A stretch of 64,000 nt of DNA from JAOUEA01 sp963810945 (GCA_963810945.1 CAWEPI010000008.1:1054001-1118000), one strand, 5' to 3'. Shown: positions 1-8,926, counted from the first letter of the stretch. Translations and numbers: made by a program. The notes: a model not told the origin generated them from the letters alone.

Positions 1-1248
1 GAAGTGCCGGCTGAGGTCGTCGGCGGGGGTGAACCACCGAGGCGTGACGGAGGGGAGGCCCTCACCGGCGGCGGCGCCCACGATCCGCAGCCAGTCCGGC
101 CCGTCGCCGTCGGGGAGGAAGCAGGCGCGGGTCTCGTCGTATCGGAGACCACCGTCGATGCCGCGCCACAGCTGGACCGCCGGGTTCCAGCCGCCCGCCA
201 CGAGGAGCAGATCGGCGTCGAAGGAGTCGGTAGCGCCGTCGGGTCCCGTGGCGTGTACGGCGCTGACCCGCGGGTCGCCGTCCGTGCCGGTCACCGACCA
301 CCCCGAGCGCACGTCGATGCCGCGTCCCCTCGTCTCGTCGGTGGCCGGACCGCCCTCGCCGGCATCGATCAGGGCCAGGACCTCCAGCCCTGCGTCAGCG
401 AGCTCCATCGCCGCGCGATGGCCGGTGTGGCTCGTCGTGAACACCACCGCGCGCGTCCCGGGCAGCACACCGAACCGGTCGGCGTACAGCGCCGCGGCCG
501 AGGCGAGCATCACGCCGGGGCGGTCGTCGTCGGCGAACGCGACGGGCCGCTCATGGGCCCCGGTCGCCAAGATCACCCGACCGGCGCGCACGTGCCACAC
601 GCGCTCCACCGGACGCGACCGTTCGTAGACGACGACGTAGCCCATGTCGTAGACGCCGAGCGCCGTGGCGCGCGTCATCATCCGGACGTCCGGGGCCGCG
701 TCCAGCTCGCTCGCGACGGCCTCCACCCACGCGAGCGCCGGGTCGCCCTCGACGGTGTCCGTCGTGTGCGCGGTGCCGCCCAGCCAGTGCCGTTCGTCCA
801 CGAGCAGCACGCGGTCGCCCGCGGCCGCCGCCTCGCGGGCCACCGCCAGACCCGCCACACCGGCGCCCACGACGAGCGTCTCCACGTGCAGGTGTCGGTG
901 ATCCGCCTGCGGGACGCCCGCGTCACCCTCGGGCAGTCGGCCCACGCCCGGGCGCCCGACGGCGCTCAGCCCCTCCACGAGCTCCACCGCGGTGGCGGGC
1001 ACGATGGGTTCGCATCTGGGCGTGGAGATCTCCACGAACGCGCACGGCTCCTCCACGCCTGCGGAGAAGACCCCGCGCGGGCGCCCCAGGATCGGCGATG
1101 GGCAGATCACGTCCACCCCGCCGGCCAGCAGGGCGCTCGCGAGCGTGTCGCCCGTCAGTCCCTCGTAGGGCGCACCCTCGAACGTGAACGCAACCGGCGT
1201 GGCGCGATCGACGCCGTGGCCGCCGGTCTCGACTCGCCGCGATGTCAT
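1..1248 (-). CDS. soxA: Sarcosine oxidase alpha subunit, C-terminally truncated by window edge
   Basis: These are the first 416 residues of the alpha subunit of heterotetrameric sarcosine oxidase, a cytoplasmic enzyme that oxidises sarcosine to glycine and can pass the methyl carbon to tetrahydrofolate. The ATG at 1248 shares ATGA with the soxD stop. An N-terminal ferredoxin-like region (about 15-90, with EGLTGDTLASALLAGG and PRGVFSAGVEEP) is followed by a dinucleotide-binding fold with GAGVAG at 128-133 and the family signature ATGAHERP further on. Full-length alpha subunits have about 950-1000 residues, so the folate-binding C-terminal half lies before base 1. The order soxB, soxD, soxA is the usual one. 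The reading frame was translated by hand from the reverse strand and stays open to the edge. Confidence 0.93.
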   Translation of the reverse strand, partial: MTSRRVETGGHGVDRATPVAFTFEGAPYEGLTGDTLASALLAGGVDVICPSPILGRPRGVFSAGVEEPCAFVEISTPRCEPIVPATAVELVEGLSAVGRPGVGRLPEGDAGVPQADHRHLHVETLVVGAGVAGLAVAREAAAAGDRVLLVDERHWLGGTAHTTDTVEGDPALAWVEAVASELDAAPDVRMMTRATALGVYDMGYVVVYERSRPVERVWHVRAGRVILATGAHERPVAFADDDRPGVMLASAAALYADRFGVLPGTRAVVFTTSHTGHRAAMELADAGLEVLALIDAGEGGPATDETRGRGIDVRSGWSVTGTDGDPRVSAVHATGPDGATDSFDADLLLVAGGWNPAVQLWRGIDGGLRYDETRACFLPDGDGPDWLRIVGAAAGEGLPSVTPRWFTPADDLSRHF

Positions 1249-1517
1249 GCCGACGGATCCTCTCCGAGCGGGAGGGCGGCTTCGATCGTGTGATCGACGG
1301 TGGAGCGGACGAGGTCGAACCAGCGGCGGCACCCCGCGGCGTGCATCCATCGTTCCTCCCACACGCCCCTGGGGTTCTCGCGCATGAACAGGTAGTCGGC
1401 CCACTCCGCGTCGCTGAGCGTCACGGGATCGGACGGGTACGCGACGTGCGCCTGGCCGCCGTAGCGGAACTCGATCTCATCGCGCGGGCCGCAATGCGGA
1501 CAGGGGATCAGCAGCAC
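1245..1517 (-). CDS. soxD: Sarcosine oxidase delta subunit
   Basis: This 90-residue protein is the small zinc-binding delta subunit of heterotetrameric sarcosine oxidase. The zinc ligands of the family are all visible: Cys6 and Cys9 in the N-terminal CPHCG and His59 and Cys63 in MHAAGC. Its length matches the family (about 90-100). The stop overlaps the soxA start by ATGA, so the two are probably translationally coupled. Upstream, a gap of only 7 bases separates it from the MmcQ-like gene, so soxB, mmcQ, soxD and soxA look like one transcript. No other function is likely. Confidence 0.95.
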   Translation of the reverse strand: MLLIPCPHCGPRDEIEFRYGGQAHVAYPSDPVTLSDAEWADYLFMRENPRGVWEERWMHAAGCRRWFDLVRSTVDHTIEAALPLGEDPSA

Positions 1518-1524
1518 GGCGCCC

Positions 1525-1863
1525 TCATGCCTCCTCGTCGAACGCCTTCACGAGGCGCTTCGGCGCCGTCATCCGCCACGCCTCGGTGATGAGCTCGCGC
1601 ATCTCCGCGGTGTGCACGCGTCCCACCACGATCCCTACCCACCCGTGCACGCCCACGTACTCCGGGTAGAAGAAGACGTCGGGATCCTCTGCCAGGAGCG
1701 CCTCCTGTTCTTCCCGCGCCGCCTTCACGCTGGCGCGCTTCCCGTCGGCGCCCATCATCAGGAAGATCTTGTTCCGCACGCGGAACGTCGCCTCGCCCCA
1801 GGTCTCGCGCTCCTCGGCCTCCGGCAGGGAGAGCGCGAACGTGCGCACCGCGGCTGGCTTCAC
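1525..1863 (-). CDS. MmcQ/YjbR family protein
   Basis: A 112-residue protein of the MmcQ/YjbR (DUF419) superfamily, a small alpha/beta fold of uncertain role often described as DNA-binding-like. Typical features are the start MKPAAVRTFALSLPEAEE, the motif ETWGEATFRV near residue 21, and GVHGWVGIVV near residue 70. It lies between soxB and soxD with 18- and 7-base gaps, an unusual place because soxB and soxD are normally adjacent. The reading frame and length are normal for the family. The link to sarcosine oxidation is positional only. Confidence 0.85.
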   Translation of the reverse strand: MKPAAVRTFALSLPEAEERETWGEATFRVRNKIFLMMGADGKRASVKAAREEQEALLAEDPDVFFYPEYVGVHGWVGIVVGRVHTAEMRELITEAWRMTAPKRLVKAFDEEA

Positions 1864-1881
1864 AGCGTCCTCCTCATGGCC

Positions 1882-3090
1882 CTAGTGCGCGACCGCCGCC
1901 GCGCCGTGCTCGTCGATCAGTGCGCCGGTCGTGAAGCGCTCGAGGGCGTACGGGAGCGCGAGCGGCGATGGCGCGCCGGCCGCGATCGTCTCCGCGTAGA
2001 CCCAACCCGACCCGGGCGTGGCCTTGAAGCCCCCCGTGCCCCAGCCGCAGTTGATGAACAGGCCGGGCACCGGCGTGAGCCCGATGATGGGCGACGCGTC
2101 CGGGCAGACGTCGACGATGCCTCCCCAGGTCCGCAGCACGGCCGCCTGGGCGAACATCGGGAACAGTTCGAGCGCGGCCGCCATCTGGTGTTCGATCACG
2201 TGGAAGGAGCCGCGCTGGGCGTAGGAGTTGTAGGCGTCGATCCCGGCCCCCATCACCAACTCGCCCTTGTCCGCCTGGCTGACGTAGACGTGCACGGCGT
2301 TGGACATCACGACGGTGTCCAGCACGGGTTCGTAGAGCGCGGAGACGAGGGCCTGCAGCGGATGCGACTGGATCGGCAGGCGGAGCCCCACCATCGAGGC
2401 GAGCACGCTGGTGTGGCCGGCGGCCGCCAGCGCCACGGTGCCCGCACGGATCGTGCCCCGGCCGGTCTCGACGCCGATGACCCGGCCGTCGTCCTCCCGG
2501 AGGAACCCCGACACCTCGGCGTGCTCCACGATGTCGACGCCCAGGCGGTCCGCGTTGGTGGCGTAGCCCCACGCCACCTTGTCGTGGCGGGCGACGCCCC
2601 CACGACGCTGGAGCGTGCCACCCAGCACCGGGTAGCGCACGTCGGGGGACGTGTTCACGATGGGGCAGAACGCCTTGACCTCGTCGGCATCGAGCCACTC
2701 GGCGTCCACGCCGTTCAAGCGGTTCGCGGAGACGCGTCGCTTGCTCGTGCGCACGTCACCCAGGTCATGCGCCAGGTTCAACACCCCGCGCTGGGAGAAC
2801 TGCATCGGGAAGTCGAGCGTCTCTTCGAGCGTCTCCCAGAGCTTCAGCGAATGCTCGTAGAGCGCCGCGCTCTCGTCCCAGAGGTAGTTCGACCGGATGA
2901 TCGTCGTGTTCCGCGCCGTGTTCCCCCCGCCGAGCCATCCCTTCTCCACCACGCAGACGTCGGTGATGCCATGGTTGGCGGCGAGGTAGTACGCCGTCGC
3001 CAGGCCGTGCCCGCCCGCGCCCACGATGATCACGTCGTAGGCCGGCTTCGGATCGGCGGCGCGCCAGTAACGCGGTCGGTCGTCGGTCAT
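1882..3090 (-). CDS. soxB: Sarcosine oxidase beta subunit
   Basis: The 402-residue beta subunit carries the sarcosine oxidation site and both flavins (FAD and covalently bound FMN). The N-terminal Rossmann motif is VIIVGAGGHGLATAYYLA (about 20-37). The segment GGVARHDKVAWGYA places His169 where the family attaches FMN. The DAO fold continues to a C-terminal FINCGWGTGGFKATPGSG segment, which closes the FAD site in this family. Length is normal (about 405). It is the promoter-proximal gene of the sox operon. A TANNNT box (AGGGTA on the plus strand, 3142-3147) lies upstream on the coding strand. I see no strong Shine-Dalgarno. Confidence 0.95.
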   Translation of the reverse strand: MTDDRPRYWRAADPKPAYDVIIVGAGGHGLATAYYLAANHGITDVCVVEKGWLGGGNTARNTTIIRSNYLWDESAALYEHSLKLWETLEETLDFPMQFSQRGVLNLAHDLGDVRTSKRRVSANRLNGVDAEWLDADEVKAFCPIVNTSPDVRYPVLGGTLQRRGGVARHDKVAWGYATNADRLGVDIVEHAEVSGFLREDDGRVIGVETGRGTIRAGTVALAAAGHTSVLASMVGLRLPIQSHPLQALVSALYEPVLDTVVMSNAVHVYVSQADKGELVMGAGIDAYNSYAQRGSFHVIEHQMAAALELFPMFAQAAVLRTWGGIVDVCPDASPIIGLTPVPGLFINCGWGTGGFKATPGSGWVYAETIAAGAPSPLALPYALERFTTGALIDEHGAAAVAH

Positions 3091-3207
3091 CGGGTTCGGT
3101 GGGAGGCCGCGGGTTCGGCCCGCTCAGCCTCGATGATCGCAAGGGTACCGTCGATCGCGCGGGCGCGTCCTGCGCAACGTCGGCTCACCCGGCCGCCGGG
3201 CAGGACT

Positions 3208-4272
3208 TCACCGTTCGTGTGTAACGACCAGGCCCCTCAGATCGGGACCGGTCAGGTCCACGGTCCCCGAGTCGAGCGTCAGGCTCAGCGTGCCGGCCGT
3301 CCACGCCTGCTTCTGATGCACGACGTGTCCGCAGCGATGGCCCTTCCGACGGGCCGTTGACGTCGTGACGAACGCGAGGTTCCCCGAGGCGAAGGGCGCG
3401 AGCATCGAGGCCTCGACATCCAGGCCGTTCGGGCCCATCGCGAACACGTGGCTCCCAGCGGTGTTCGCGATGACGAGATCGAACTCCTCAGCGGGCGCTA
3501 CGACCTGGTTCACCGTGCCGAACAGGAGATCCTGCCGGACCTCGCCGAACACCGCGGTTCCCTGTGTTGCGGACGTGATCCCCGCCGACGTGAAGCGCAC
3601 GCATCGCGTTGGGTGCCCTTGTCGCGGACAACGCGCGCCGGTGCTGACCCCTCGCTGCGCGCGCGCCTTCATCGTCGTCACGTCGAGAGCGGGCAGCGTG
3701 CCCTCGTTGGACGAGAACTGGAACGACCCCGTGAGCGTTCCGCGACGCATGTAGTCGGTCTCCAGCACATCGTGGGTATCCCAGCAGCGCAGCGAGCGTG
3801 AGCGGATCGAGCCGTGGGGGCGGAAGGTCAGGTCGATCTGACCGAACGGGCCGAGTGCCGTATCCGTGTGGACACGGCCGACCCGGAGACGGCGCCCCAT
3901 GTGGAAGGCGTCGGGCGGAAGCTCGAACCGCCATTCATGCTCCTCCACGCCGTTGATGAGGGTCTTGCCACCGAAGACGATCATGAAGGGGCGTGCTCCG
4001 GACGTCACCGCGGCGAACCCCCAACGGTAGGGGGAACCGGGAACCTTGAAGCTGCCGATCAGCGCCGTCGCCGATCCGGATGCGCGCTCAAGGAGCTGAC
4101 GACTGGATGGGATCGCGAACCGGGAGGGGACGTAGCGCTGGGCCGATCTGAACGACGCGGACCGCTGGATCGGGCGGGGAGACGGAGAGGCGGACGCGGA
4201 TACCGTCGCCGCCAGCGTCAGCGCCACGGCGAGGACGAGCGAGGTTGCGGCGCGGGCGGCGATGCGTTGCAC
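3208..4272 (-). CDS. Secreted protein of unknown function
   Basis: I do not recognise this 354-residue protein. The GTG at 4272 was chosen because AGGAGG lies just before it and because it starts a good signal peptide: VQRIAAR, then a hydrophobic run SLVLAVALTLAATVSASASP. The frame stays open upstream, but that part has no such signals. The mature part is rich in beta-type sequence and has cysteines in RCWDTHD, RCPRQGHPTRC and HRCGHVV, fitting an exported, disulfide-stabilised protein. It lies 117 bases from the soxB start and is divergent from the IclR gene. No enzyme motif is visible. Confidence 0.7.
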   Translation of the reverse strand: MQRIAARAATSLVLAVALTLAATVSASASPSPRPIQRSASFRSAQRYVPSRFAIPSSRQLLERASGSATALIGSFKVPGSPYRWGFAAVTSGARPFMIVFGGKTLINGVEEHEWRFELPPDAFHMGRRLRVGRVHTDTALGPFGQIDLTFRPHGSIRSRSLRCWDTHDVLETDYMRRGTLTGSFQFSSNEGTLPALDVTTMKARAQRGVSTGARCPRQGHPTRCVRFTSAGITSATQGTAVFGEVRQDLLFGTVNQVVAPAEEFDLVIANTAGSHVFAMGPNGLDVEASMLAPFASGNLAFVTTSTARRKGHRCGHVVHQKQAWTAGTLSLTLDSGTVDLTGPDLRGLVVTHER

Positions 4273-4392
4273 GGGAGCCTCCTGAAGGTATGCCAGATCC
4301 ACCGGTTGCGCGAACGATAATCCCGTTCGACCTGATGCGCCACTGGGCAAAGGTCGCGGGCGCTCGCGGCTCGGGCCGCGCATGTGGCGCCG

Positions 4393-4422
4393 TTGACAGC
4401 CCTCAGGAGTGGGGCGTAGCGT
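4393..4422 (+). promoter_or_regulatory. Promoter for the IclR-PLP enzyme genes
   Basis: TTGACA at 4393-4398 is followed after 18 bases by TAGCGT at 4417-4422, a good actinobacterial sigma-70-type promoter. Transcription would start near 4429, about 27 bases before the GTG of the IclR gene. The same 183-base interval must also hold the promoter of the divergent secreted protein. Confidence 0.6.
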
Positions 4423-4455
4423 CCGGCACCGTCGCGGTGAGCGGGACGGTGTTGC

Positions 4456-5262
4456 GTGGTACGAGACCGATCGGACCAACAGGAGCGAGGCGGCAACCTC
4501 CAGTCGGTGAACCGCGCCCTGCGGGCCCTCGAGCTGATCGCGGAGGCAGGGGAGCTGGGCGTCACCGAGCTGGGACGGCGCCTCGACGTACACAAGGCGA
4601 CGGCGTCGCGGCTCGTGGCGACCCTCGCCGAGCGCGGCATGGTGGAACGCGACCCGGTCACGGAGAAGTACCGCTTGGGGTTCGGCCTGATCCGGCTCGC
4701 CGGCGCGGCCATGGCCAGCATGGATCTCGTCCGCACGGCGCGGCCGGTTTTGGAGGATCTGGCGGACCGCACCAGGGAGACGGTGAACCTCGGCGTGATC
4801 TCCGGCGATGCGGTCGTCTACATCGACCAGGTCACCGGCACGCGATCGATCGTGGCGGTGAGTTGGGTGGGCCGGCGCACGCCGCTGCACGCGACGTCGA
4901 ACGGCAAGGTCCTGCTGGCGAGCGCCGACGATCGCGAGCGCGACCGGCTCCTGGCGCATCCGCTCGCGCGCACCACCGCGGCCACGATCACCGACCCCGC
5001 CAAGCTCCGGGTGCAGCTGGCGGAGATCCGCACGCGTGGGTACGCAACCACGATGGAGGAGTTGGAGGAGGGATTGAACGCCGTGGCCGCCCCGGTGCGC
5101 CGCGCGGACGGCGAGGTCGTGGCCGCCCTCAGCGTGAGCGGTCCGGCGTTCCGCATGCGCCCCGTCGACCTGCCGCGGGTCGGACGGCTGACGATCGAGG
5201 CCGCCGCGGCCATCTCGCGGCGGCTCGGATACGTGGAGCGCCGGCGCCCGGCCGCTGGCTGA
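4456..5262 (+). CDS. IclR family transcriptional regulator
   Basis: A 268-residue IclR-type regulator. The winged helix-turn-helix covers about residues 17-75 (VNRALRALELIAEAGELGVTELG, then HKATASRLVATLAERGMVER), and the effector-binding domain runs from about 90 to the end (VYIDQVTG, TPLHATSNGKVLLA, GYATTMEELEEGLNAVAAPV). Such proteins usually control catabolic genes and bind small acids. The GTG at 4456 gives a normal-length protein; the GTG in QSVNR (about 4507) is an alternative. A promoter lies at 4393-4422. It is 16 bases upstream of the PLP enzyme gene and probably cotranscribed with it. The divergent sox genes might be targets, but nothing in the sequence proves this. Confidence 0.92.
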   Translation: MVRDRSDQQERGGNLQSVNRALRALELIAEAGELGVTELGRRLDVHKATASRLVATLAERGMVERDPVTEKYRLGFGLIRLAGAAMASMDLVRTARPVLEDLADRTRETVNLGVISGDAVVYIDQVTGTRSIVAVSWVGRRTPLHATSNGKVLLASADDRERDRLLAHPLARTTAATITDPAKLRVQLAEIRTRGYATTMEELEEGLNAVAAPVRRADGEVVAALSVSGPAFRMRPVDLPRVGRLTIEAAAAISRRLGYVERRRPAAG

Positions 5263-5278
5263 GCACGAGGAGGCCGAC

Positions 5279-6319
5279 GTGACGATCGGATGGGATGCCC
5301 ATCGCAATGAGGTGCCCACGCTGCTCGGCGCGATCGGACGGACCCCGCTCGTACGTCTCCAGCGCGTGGTGCCCGATGGCGTCGAGATCCTCGCGAAGGT
5401 GGAGTGGTACGGCCCGACCGGGTCGGTGAAGGATCGGATCTACGCGCACATGCTGGGACGCGCCGAGGTCCGCGGCGACCTCAAGCCCGGCATGACCATC
5501 ATCGAATGCACGACGGGCAACGCCGGCATCGCCTGCGCCGCCGTCGCGGCGATCAAGGGGTATCCGTGCGTGATCGTGATGCCCGAGGGGATGAGTCCGG
5601 AGCGCAAGCGCATGATCGAGGGGTACGGGGCCGAGCTCGTGCTGACGCCCGGTGCGGGCACCGATATCGACCTGGCCCTGGCGAGGATGACCGAGATCCG
5701 CGCATCGGACCCGGATCGGTACTTCTTCCCCGGTGAGTTCGAGAACCCGGACAACCCCGAGGCCCAGCTCGCCTCCGGTGAGGAGATCTGGGAACAGGCG
5801 GGCGGTCGCATCGACGCGGTGGTGGGCTCGCAGGGGACGGGGGGCTGGATCACCGGTGTGGCGCGCGCGCTGAAGGGACACGATCCCGCGATCCGCGCGT
5901 TCGCCGTCGAGCCATCGGAGTGTCCGCTCATCTCCAAACAGCAGTGGGGCACGCACGGGGTGCCCGGGATCGGCGACGGCATCATCCCTCCCAACCTCGA
6001 TCTGAGCCTGATGGACGGCATCGTCACGGCCTCCACGACGGAGGCGCTCGGCATCGCGCGACGCCTCGCCAAGGAGGAGGGCATGCTGTGCGGGCCCTCG
6101 TCCGGCATCAACGTGGCCGCGGCGCACAAGGTCGCGGCCGCGCATCCGGAGGTGCGTCGGATCGTCACGGTCGTGCCCGACACCGGGCAGCGCTACCTGA
6201 GCGGCGAGCTGTTCGGCGAGCGACCCGAGGTCGAGGAACCCGACCGCGACCATGTGATCGACGCACATACGTTGGCCCAACTCGCCGAGCATCGCGACCG
6301 GCTGGAGTTCATCGGCTGA
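5279..6319 (+). CDS. PLP-dependent enzyme of the cysteine synthase/cystathionine beta-synthase family
   Basis: A 346-residue fold-type II PLP enzyme. Lys51 in PTGSVKDR is the expected Schiff-base lysine; ECTTGNAGIA (about 76-85) is the substrate loop, GSQGTGGWITG the phosphate-binding glycine loop, and CGPSSGIN the family motif near the C terminus. The GTG start at 5279 has GAGGAGG about 6 bases upstream. The enzyme resembles O-acetylserine sulfhydrylase and cystathionine beta-synthase, but the threonine of the canonical TSGNTG loop is shifted (TTGNAG), so the substrate may differ. It follows the IclR gene closely, which suggests a regulated catabolic or sulfur role. The exact reaction is not assigned. 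Confidence 0.85.
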   Translation: MTIGWDAHRNEVPTLLGAIGRTPLVRLQRVVPDGVEILAKVEWYGPTGSVKDRIYAHMLGRAEVRGDLKPGMTIIECTTGNAGIACAAVAAIKGYPCVIVMPEGMSPERKRMIEGYGAELVLTPGAGTDIDLALARMTEIRASDPDRYFFPGEFENPDNPEAQLASGEEIWEQAGGRIDAVVGSQGTGGWITGVARALKGHDPAIRAFAVEPSECPLISKQQWGTHGVPGIGDGIIPPNLDLSLMDGIVTASTTEALGIARRLAKEEGMLCGPSSGINVAAAHKVAAAHPEVRRIVTVVPDTGQRYLSGELFGERPEVEEPDRDHVIDAHTLAQLAEHRDRLEFIG

Positions 6320-6339
6320 CGCGACGCCCTCACGGCCGA

Positions 6340-6355
6340 TTGAATCGTGGTTCAA
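6340..6355. promoter_or_regulatory. TTGA-N8-TCAA inverted repeat upstream of acyl-CoA dehydrogenase
   Basis: TTGAATCGTGGTTCAA is an inverted repeat with TTGAA/TTCAA arms, 48 bases before the acyl-CoA dehydrogenase start. It has the same TTGA-N8-TCAA form as two sites beside the TetR gene (30660 and 30727). TTGAAT could also serve as the -35 box, with TATGCT at 6365-6370 or GATATG at 6363-6368 as -10. A repressor bound here would block transcription. Confidence 0.45.
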
Positions 6356-6402
6356 CCCACGCGATATGCTCCGGCGGACCCGTCCGGAGGTGACCGATCG
6401 AG

Positions 6403-7581
6403 ATGACCACGTACCCGATGTCCGCGGAGGACCGCGCGATCCAGTCGCGCGCGCGCGCGTTCGTCGACGAGGAGCTGATCCCATGGGAGCAGCACGCCGA
6501 GGCGCACGGCGGCGAGATCCCTGCGGACGTCCGCGAGAAGCATCACCGCCTGGCGATCGAGCTCGGCCTCTTCGCGATGAACATGCCGCGGGCGCTCGGC
6601 GGCACCGGGATGACGATGCTCCAGCAGGTGCTCGTCTCCGAGCAGATCGGGCGCGTGACGAACGCCCTGGGATGGTGCGTGCACACGCCGCCGGCGTGGG
6701 CACCCGGCGTCGTGAGCGACCATCAGATGCACACCTGGATCGCGCCGACGATCCGCGGCGAGATCCACGAGTGCTACGCGATCACGGAGGAGGGCGCCGG
6801 CTCCGACGTCGACGCGATCGCGGCCACGGCGCGCCTCGACGGCGACATGTACGTGCTGAACGGGGTCAAGATGCACGTGACCTCGTACAACCACGCCAGC
6901 TACTGCTTCTTCCAGGCGAAGATCGCGGGCGGCATCCACGAGGGCGAGCATGCGATGTTCTTCGTGGACAAGTCGACGCCCGGCGTGCGGGAGGCGCGTT
7001 CGCCCGCGTACTCCCACACGTACCCCGACACGCATCCACTCGTTGCCTTCGAGGACGTCCGGGTCCCCACGGACAACCTGATCGGTGAGGAGGGCGACGG
7101 CCTCGACTTCACCTACGAGTGGTTCCGCTACGAGCGCCTGATGATCGCGGCGCGCTGCTGCGGGGCGGCGGAGCGGCTGATCGAGGAGGCCACCGCCTTC
7201 GCGAAGGAACGGGTGCAGTTCGGCGAGCCGATCATCGCGTTCCAGGCGATCCAACACATGCTCGCCGACTCGCTCACCGAGCTCTGGGCCGCGCGACTGA
7301 TGACGTACCGGCTGGCGGAGAACATCGACGTCGGCGTCGACGTGAAGCTGCAGCACGCCCAGTGCTCCATGGCCAAGCTCTACGCCTCGGAGATGGCGAA
7401 CCGCGTCGCCGATCGCGCCGTGCAGATCTTCGGGGGACGCGGATACATGCGTGAGAACGTGGCGGAGCGCTTCTATCGGGAGCTACGCGTCGATCGGATA
7501 TGGGAAGGTACATCTGAGGTGCAGCGGAACATCATCGCCGACCAACTCGTGAAACGTGGCGTCTCACCGCTCGTCGGTTGA
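6403..7581 (+). CDS. Acyl-CoA dehydrogenase
   Basis: A 392-residue flavoprotein of the acyl-CoA dehydrogenase family, which desaturates an acyl-CoA thioester and passes electrons to ETF. The family signatures are CYAITEEGAGSDVDAIA in the FAD/substrate domain and, near the C terminus, VQIFGGRGYMRE followed by RIWEGTSEVQRNII; the Glu in WEGT is at the catalytic-base position of medium-chain enzymes. Length is standard. ATG at 6403 is preceded by GAGGTGACCGATCGAG. A paralogue lies at 37505-38686 with the same end motifs. The gene stands alone and may be controlled from the inverted repeat at 6340. The chain-length substrate cannot be read from the sequence. Confidence 0.92.
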   Translation: MTTYPMSAEDRAIQSRARAFVDEELIPWEQHAEAHGGEIPADVREKHHRLAIELGLFAMNMPRALGGTGMTMLQQVLVSEQIGRVTNALGWCVHTPPAWAPGVVSDHQMHTWIAPTIRGEIHECYAITEEGAGSDVDAIAATARLDGDMYVLNGVKMHVTSYNHASYCFFQAKIAGGIHEGEHAMFFVDKSTPGVREARSPAYSHTYPDTHPLVAFEDVRVPTDNLIGEEGDGLDFTYEWFRYERLMIAARCCGAAERLIEEATAFAKERVQFGEPIIAFQAIQHMLADSLTELWAARLMTYRLAENIDVGVDVKLQHAQCSMAKLYASEMANRVADRAVQIFGGRGYMRENVAERFYRELRVDRIWEGTSEVQRNIIADQLVKRGVSPLVG

Positions 7582-7798
7582 ACGGCCCGCGGTTGTTCTC
7601 GCGGTGAACTCCCTGTAACGATCTAGTGACGCTCTGCGGTCGATGCCTCGTTCGAGACATCCTACATGTCATTGCGCCGCAGTCACTCTCGGGGCTTGAG
7701 CGCCATTGGTCCCCGATTCAAGGGGTCCCGGTGGACCTGCCGACGCACCTCGCGTGTGTTATCGAAGGAGTGACGAGACGATGAGGAGGCAAGGGCCC

Positions 7799-8926
7799 AT
7801 GGACCCGCTGAAGATCTGTTTCGTCGGCACGTACCCACCTACGCGATGTGGTTTGGCGACGTTCACGCAATCCCTGATCGAGGCGATGGCGGCCCAACAG
7901 AGCGGGAGTACGGCCGGCGTTGTCCGCGTGATGGAGGGCCCCGAGCCGCCGATGTATCCCGAGGTCGTCGCCGAGTGGGTCGCGACCGATCCGACCTCGA
8001 GCGCGCGCGCGATCCACGCCATGCGCGCGTTCGACGTGGCCGTGCTGCAGCACGAGTACGGCATCTACCCCGGTCCCGACGGCGAGGAGCTCGTGGACTT
8101 CCTGCGCGCCTGTCCGATCCCGGTGGTGACGGTCCTGCACACGGTGCTCACCGAGCCTTCGGTGAACCAGCGCAAGGTGCTGGAGCAGGTGATGGAACTC
8201 TCCGAGACCGTCGTCGTCCCGACCGAGGCGGCCAAGACCCGGCTGCTCGCCGCCAACGAGGTGACCCCCGAACGCGTCGCGGTGATCCCGCACGGCGCCG
8301 TGCCCAACGTCGGGCCCTCCTCGCTCGAACGGACCCAGCCCACGGTGCTCACGTGGGGGTTGATCGGTCCCGGCAAGGGGCTGGAGTACGGCATCGAGGC
8401 GATGCGCCACCTGCGCGACCTGGAGCCGGCCCCCGTGTATGTGATCGCCGGGGAAACGCACCCCAAGGTTCTGGCTCGTGACGGAGAGCGCTACCGCGAA
8501 GGGCTCATGAAGCAGGCCGCGGACCTCGGGATCGGTGACAACGTCGTCTTCGAGGACGCCTACCTCGACGGGCCGAGCCTGCGCGCGTTGGCGCGTTCGG
8601 CGGACATCGTCCTGCTGCCCTACGGTTCGCGTCAGCAGATCTGTTCCGGCGTCCTGGTGGAGGCGGTCTCGACCGGCAAGCCGGTCGTGGCCACAGCCTT
8701 CCCCCACGCCGTCGAGCTCCTGTCGAGCGCCTGCGGGATCGTGGTCCCGCACGAGGACCCGAAGGCGATCGCGCGCGCGCTGCGTCGGCTCATCACCGAC
8801 TCGGCCCTGGCCGATTCGATGCGAGCCCAGGCCCGCGTCGAGGCTGAGCGGCTGGCGTGGCCGGCCGTCGGGCGCGAGTACCTCCGGTTGCTCCACCGCG
8901 TGCTGGCGGAGCGTGAGGCGGCGTGA
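7799..8926 (+). CDS. GT4-type glycosyltransferase
   Basis: A 375-residue GT-B fold retaining glycosyltransferase. It begins DPLKICFVGTYPPTRCGLATFT, typical of a subgroup of group 1 (GT4) enzymes. The nucleotide-sugar half contains LTWGLIGPGKGLEYGIEAM (about 185-203), YVIAGETHPK, and the donor-site region LPYGSRQQICSGVLVEAVSTGKPVVAT with the acidic residue of the EX7E-type motif. ATG at 7799 was chosen over the in-frame starts at 7781 and 7706 because GAGGAGG lies 9 bases before it. Its last 4 bases overlap the next gene (GTGA). With the following barrel protein and the two GH130 genes it forms a sugar block, perhaps for mannoside metabolism. Donor and acceptor are unknown. Confidence 0.88.
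   Translation: MDPLKICFVGTYPPTRCGLATFTQSLIEAMAAQQSGSTAGVVRVMEGPEPPMYPEVVAEWVATDPTSSARAIHAMRAFDVAVLQHEYGIYPGPDGEELVDFLRACPIPVVTVLHTVLTEPSVNQRKVLEQVMELSETVVVPTEAAKTRLLAANEVTPERVAVIPHGAVPNVGPSSLERTQPTVLTWGLIGPGKGLEYGIEAMRHLRDLEPAPVYVIAGETHPKVLARDGERYREGLMKQAADLGIGDNVVFEDAYLDGPSLRALARSADIVLLPYGSRQQICSGVLVEAVSTGKPVVATAFPHAVELLSSACGIVVPHEDPKAIARALRRLITDSALADSMRAQARVEAERLAWPAVGREYLRLLHRVLAEREAA

Noticed and set aside
3208..5319. A 703-codon frame including the secreted protein
   Set aside because: The upstream half is antisense to the IclR gene. The signal peptide and ribosome site put the start at 4272.
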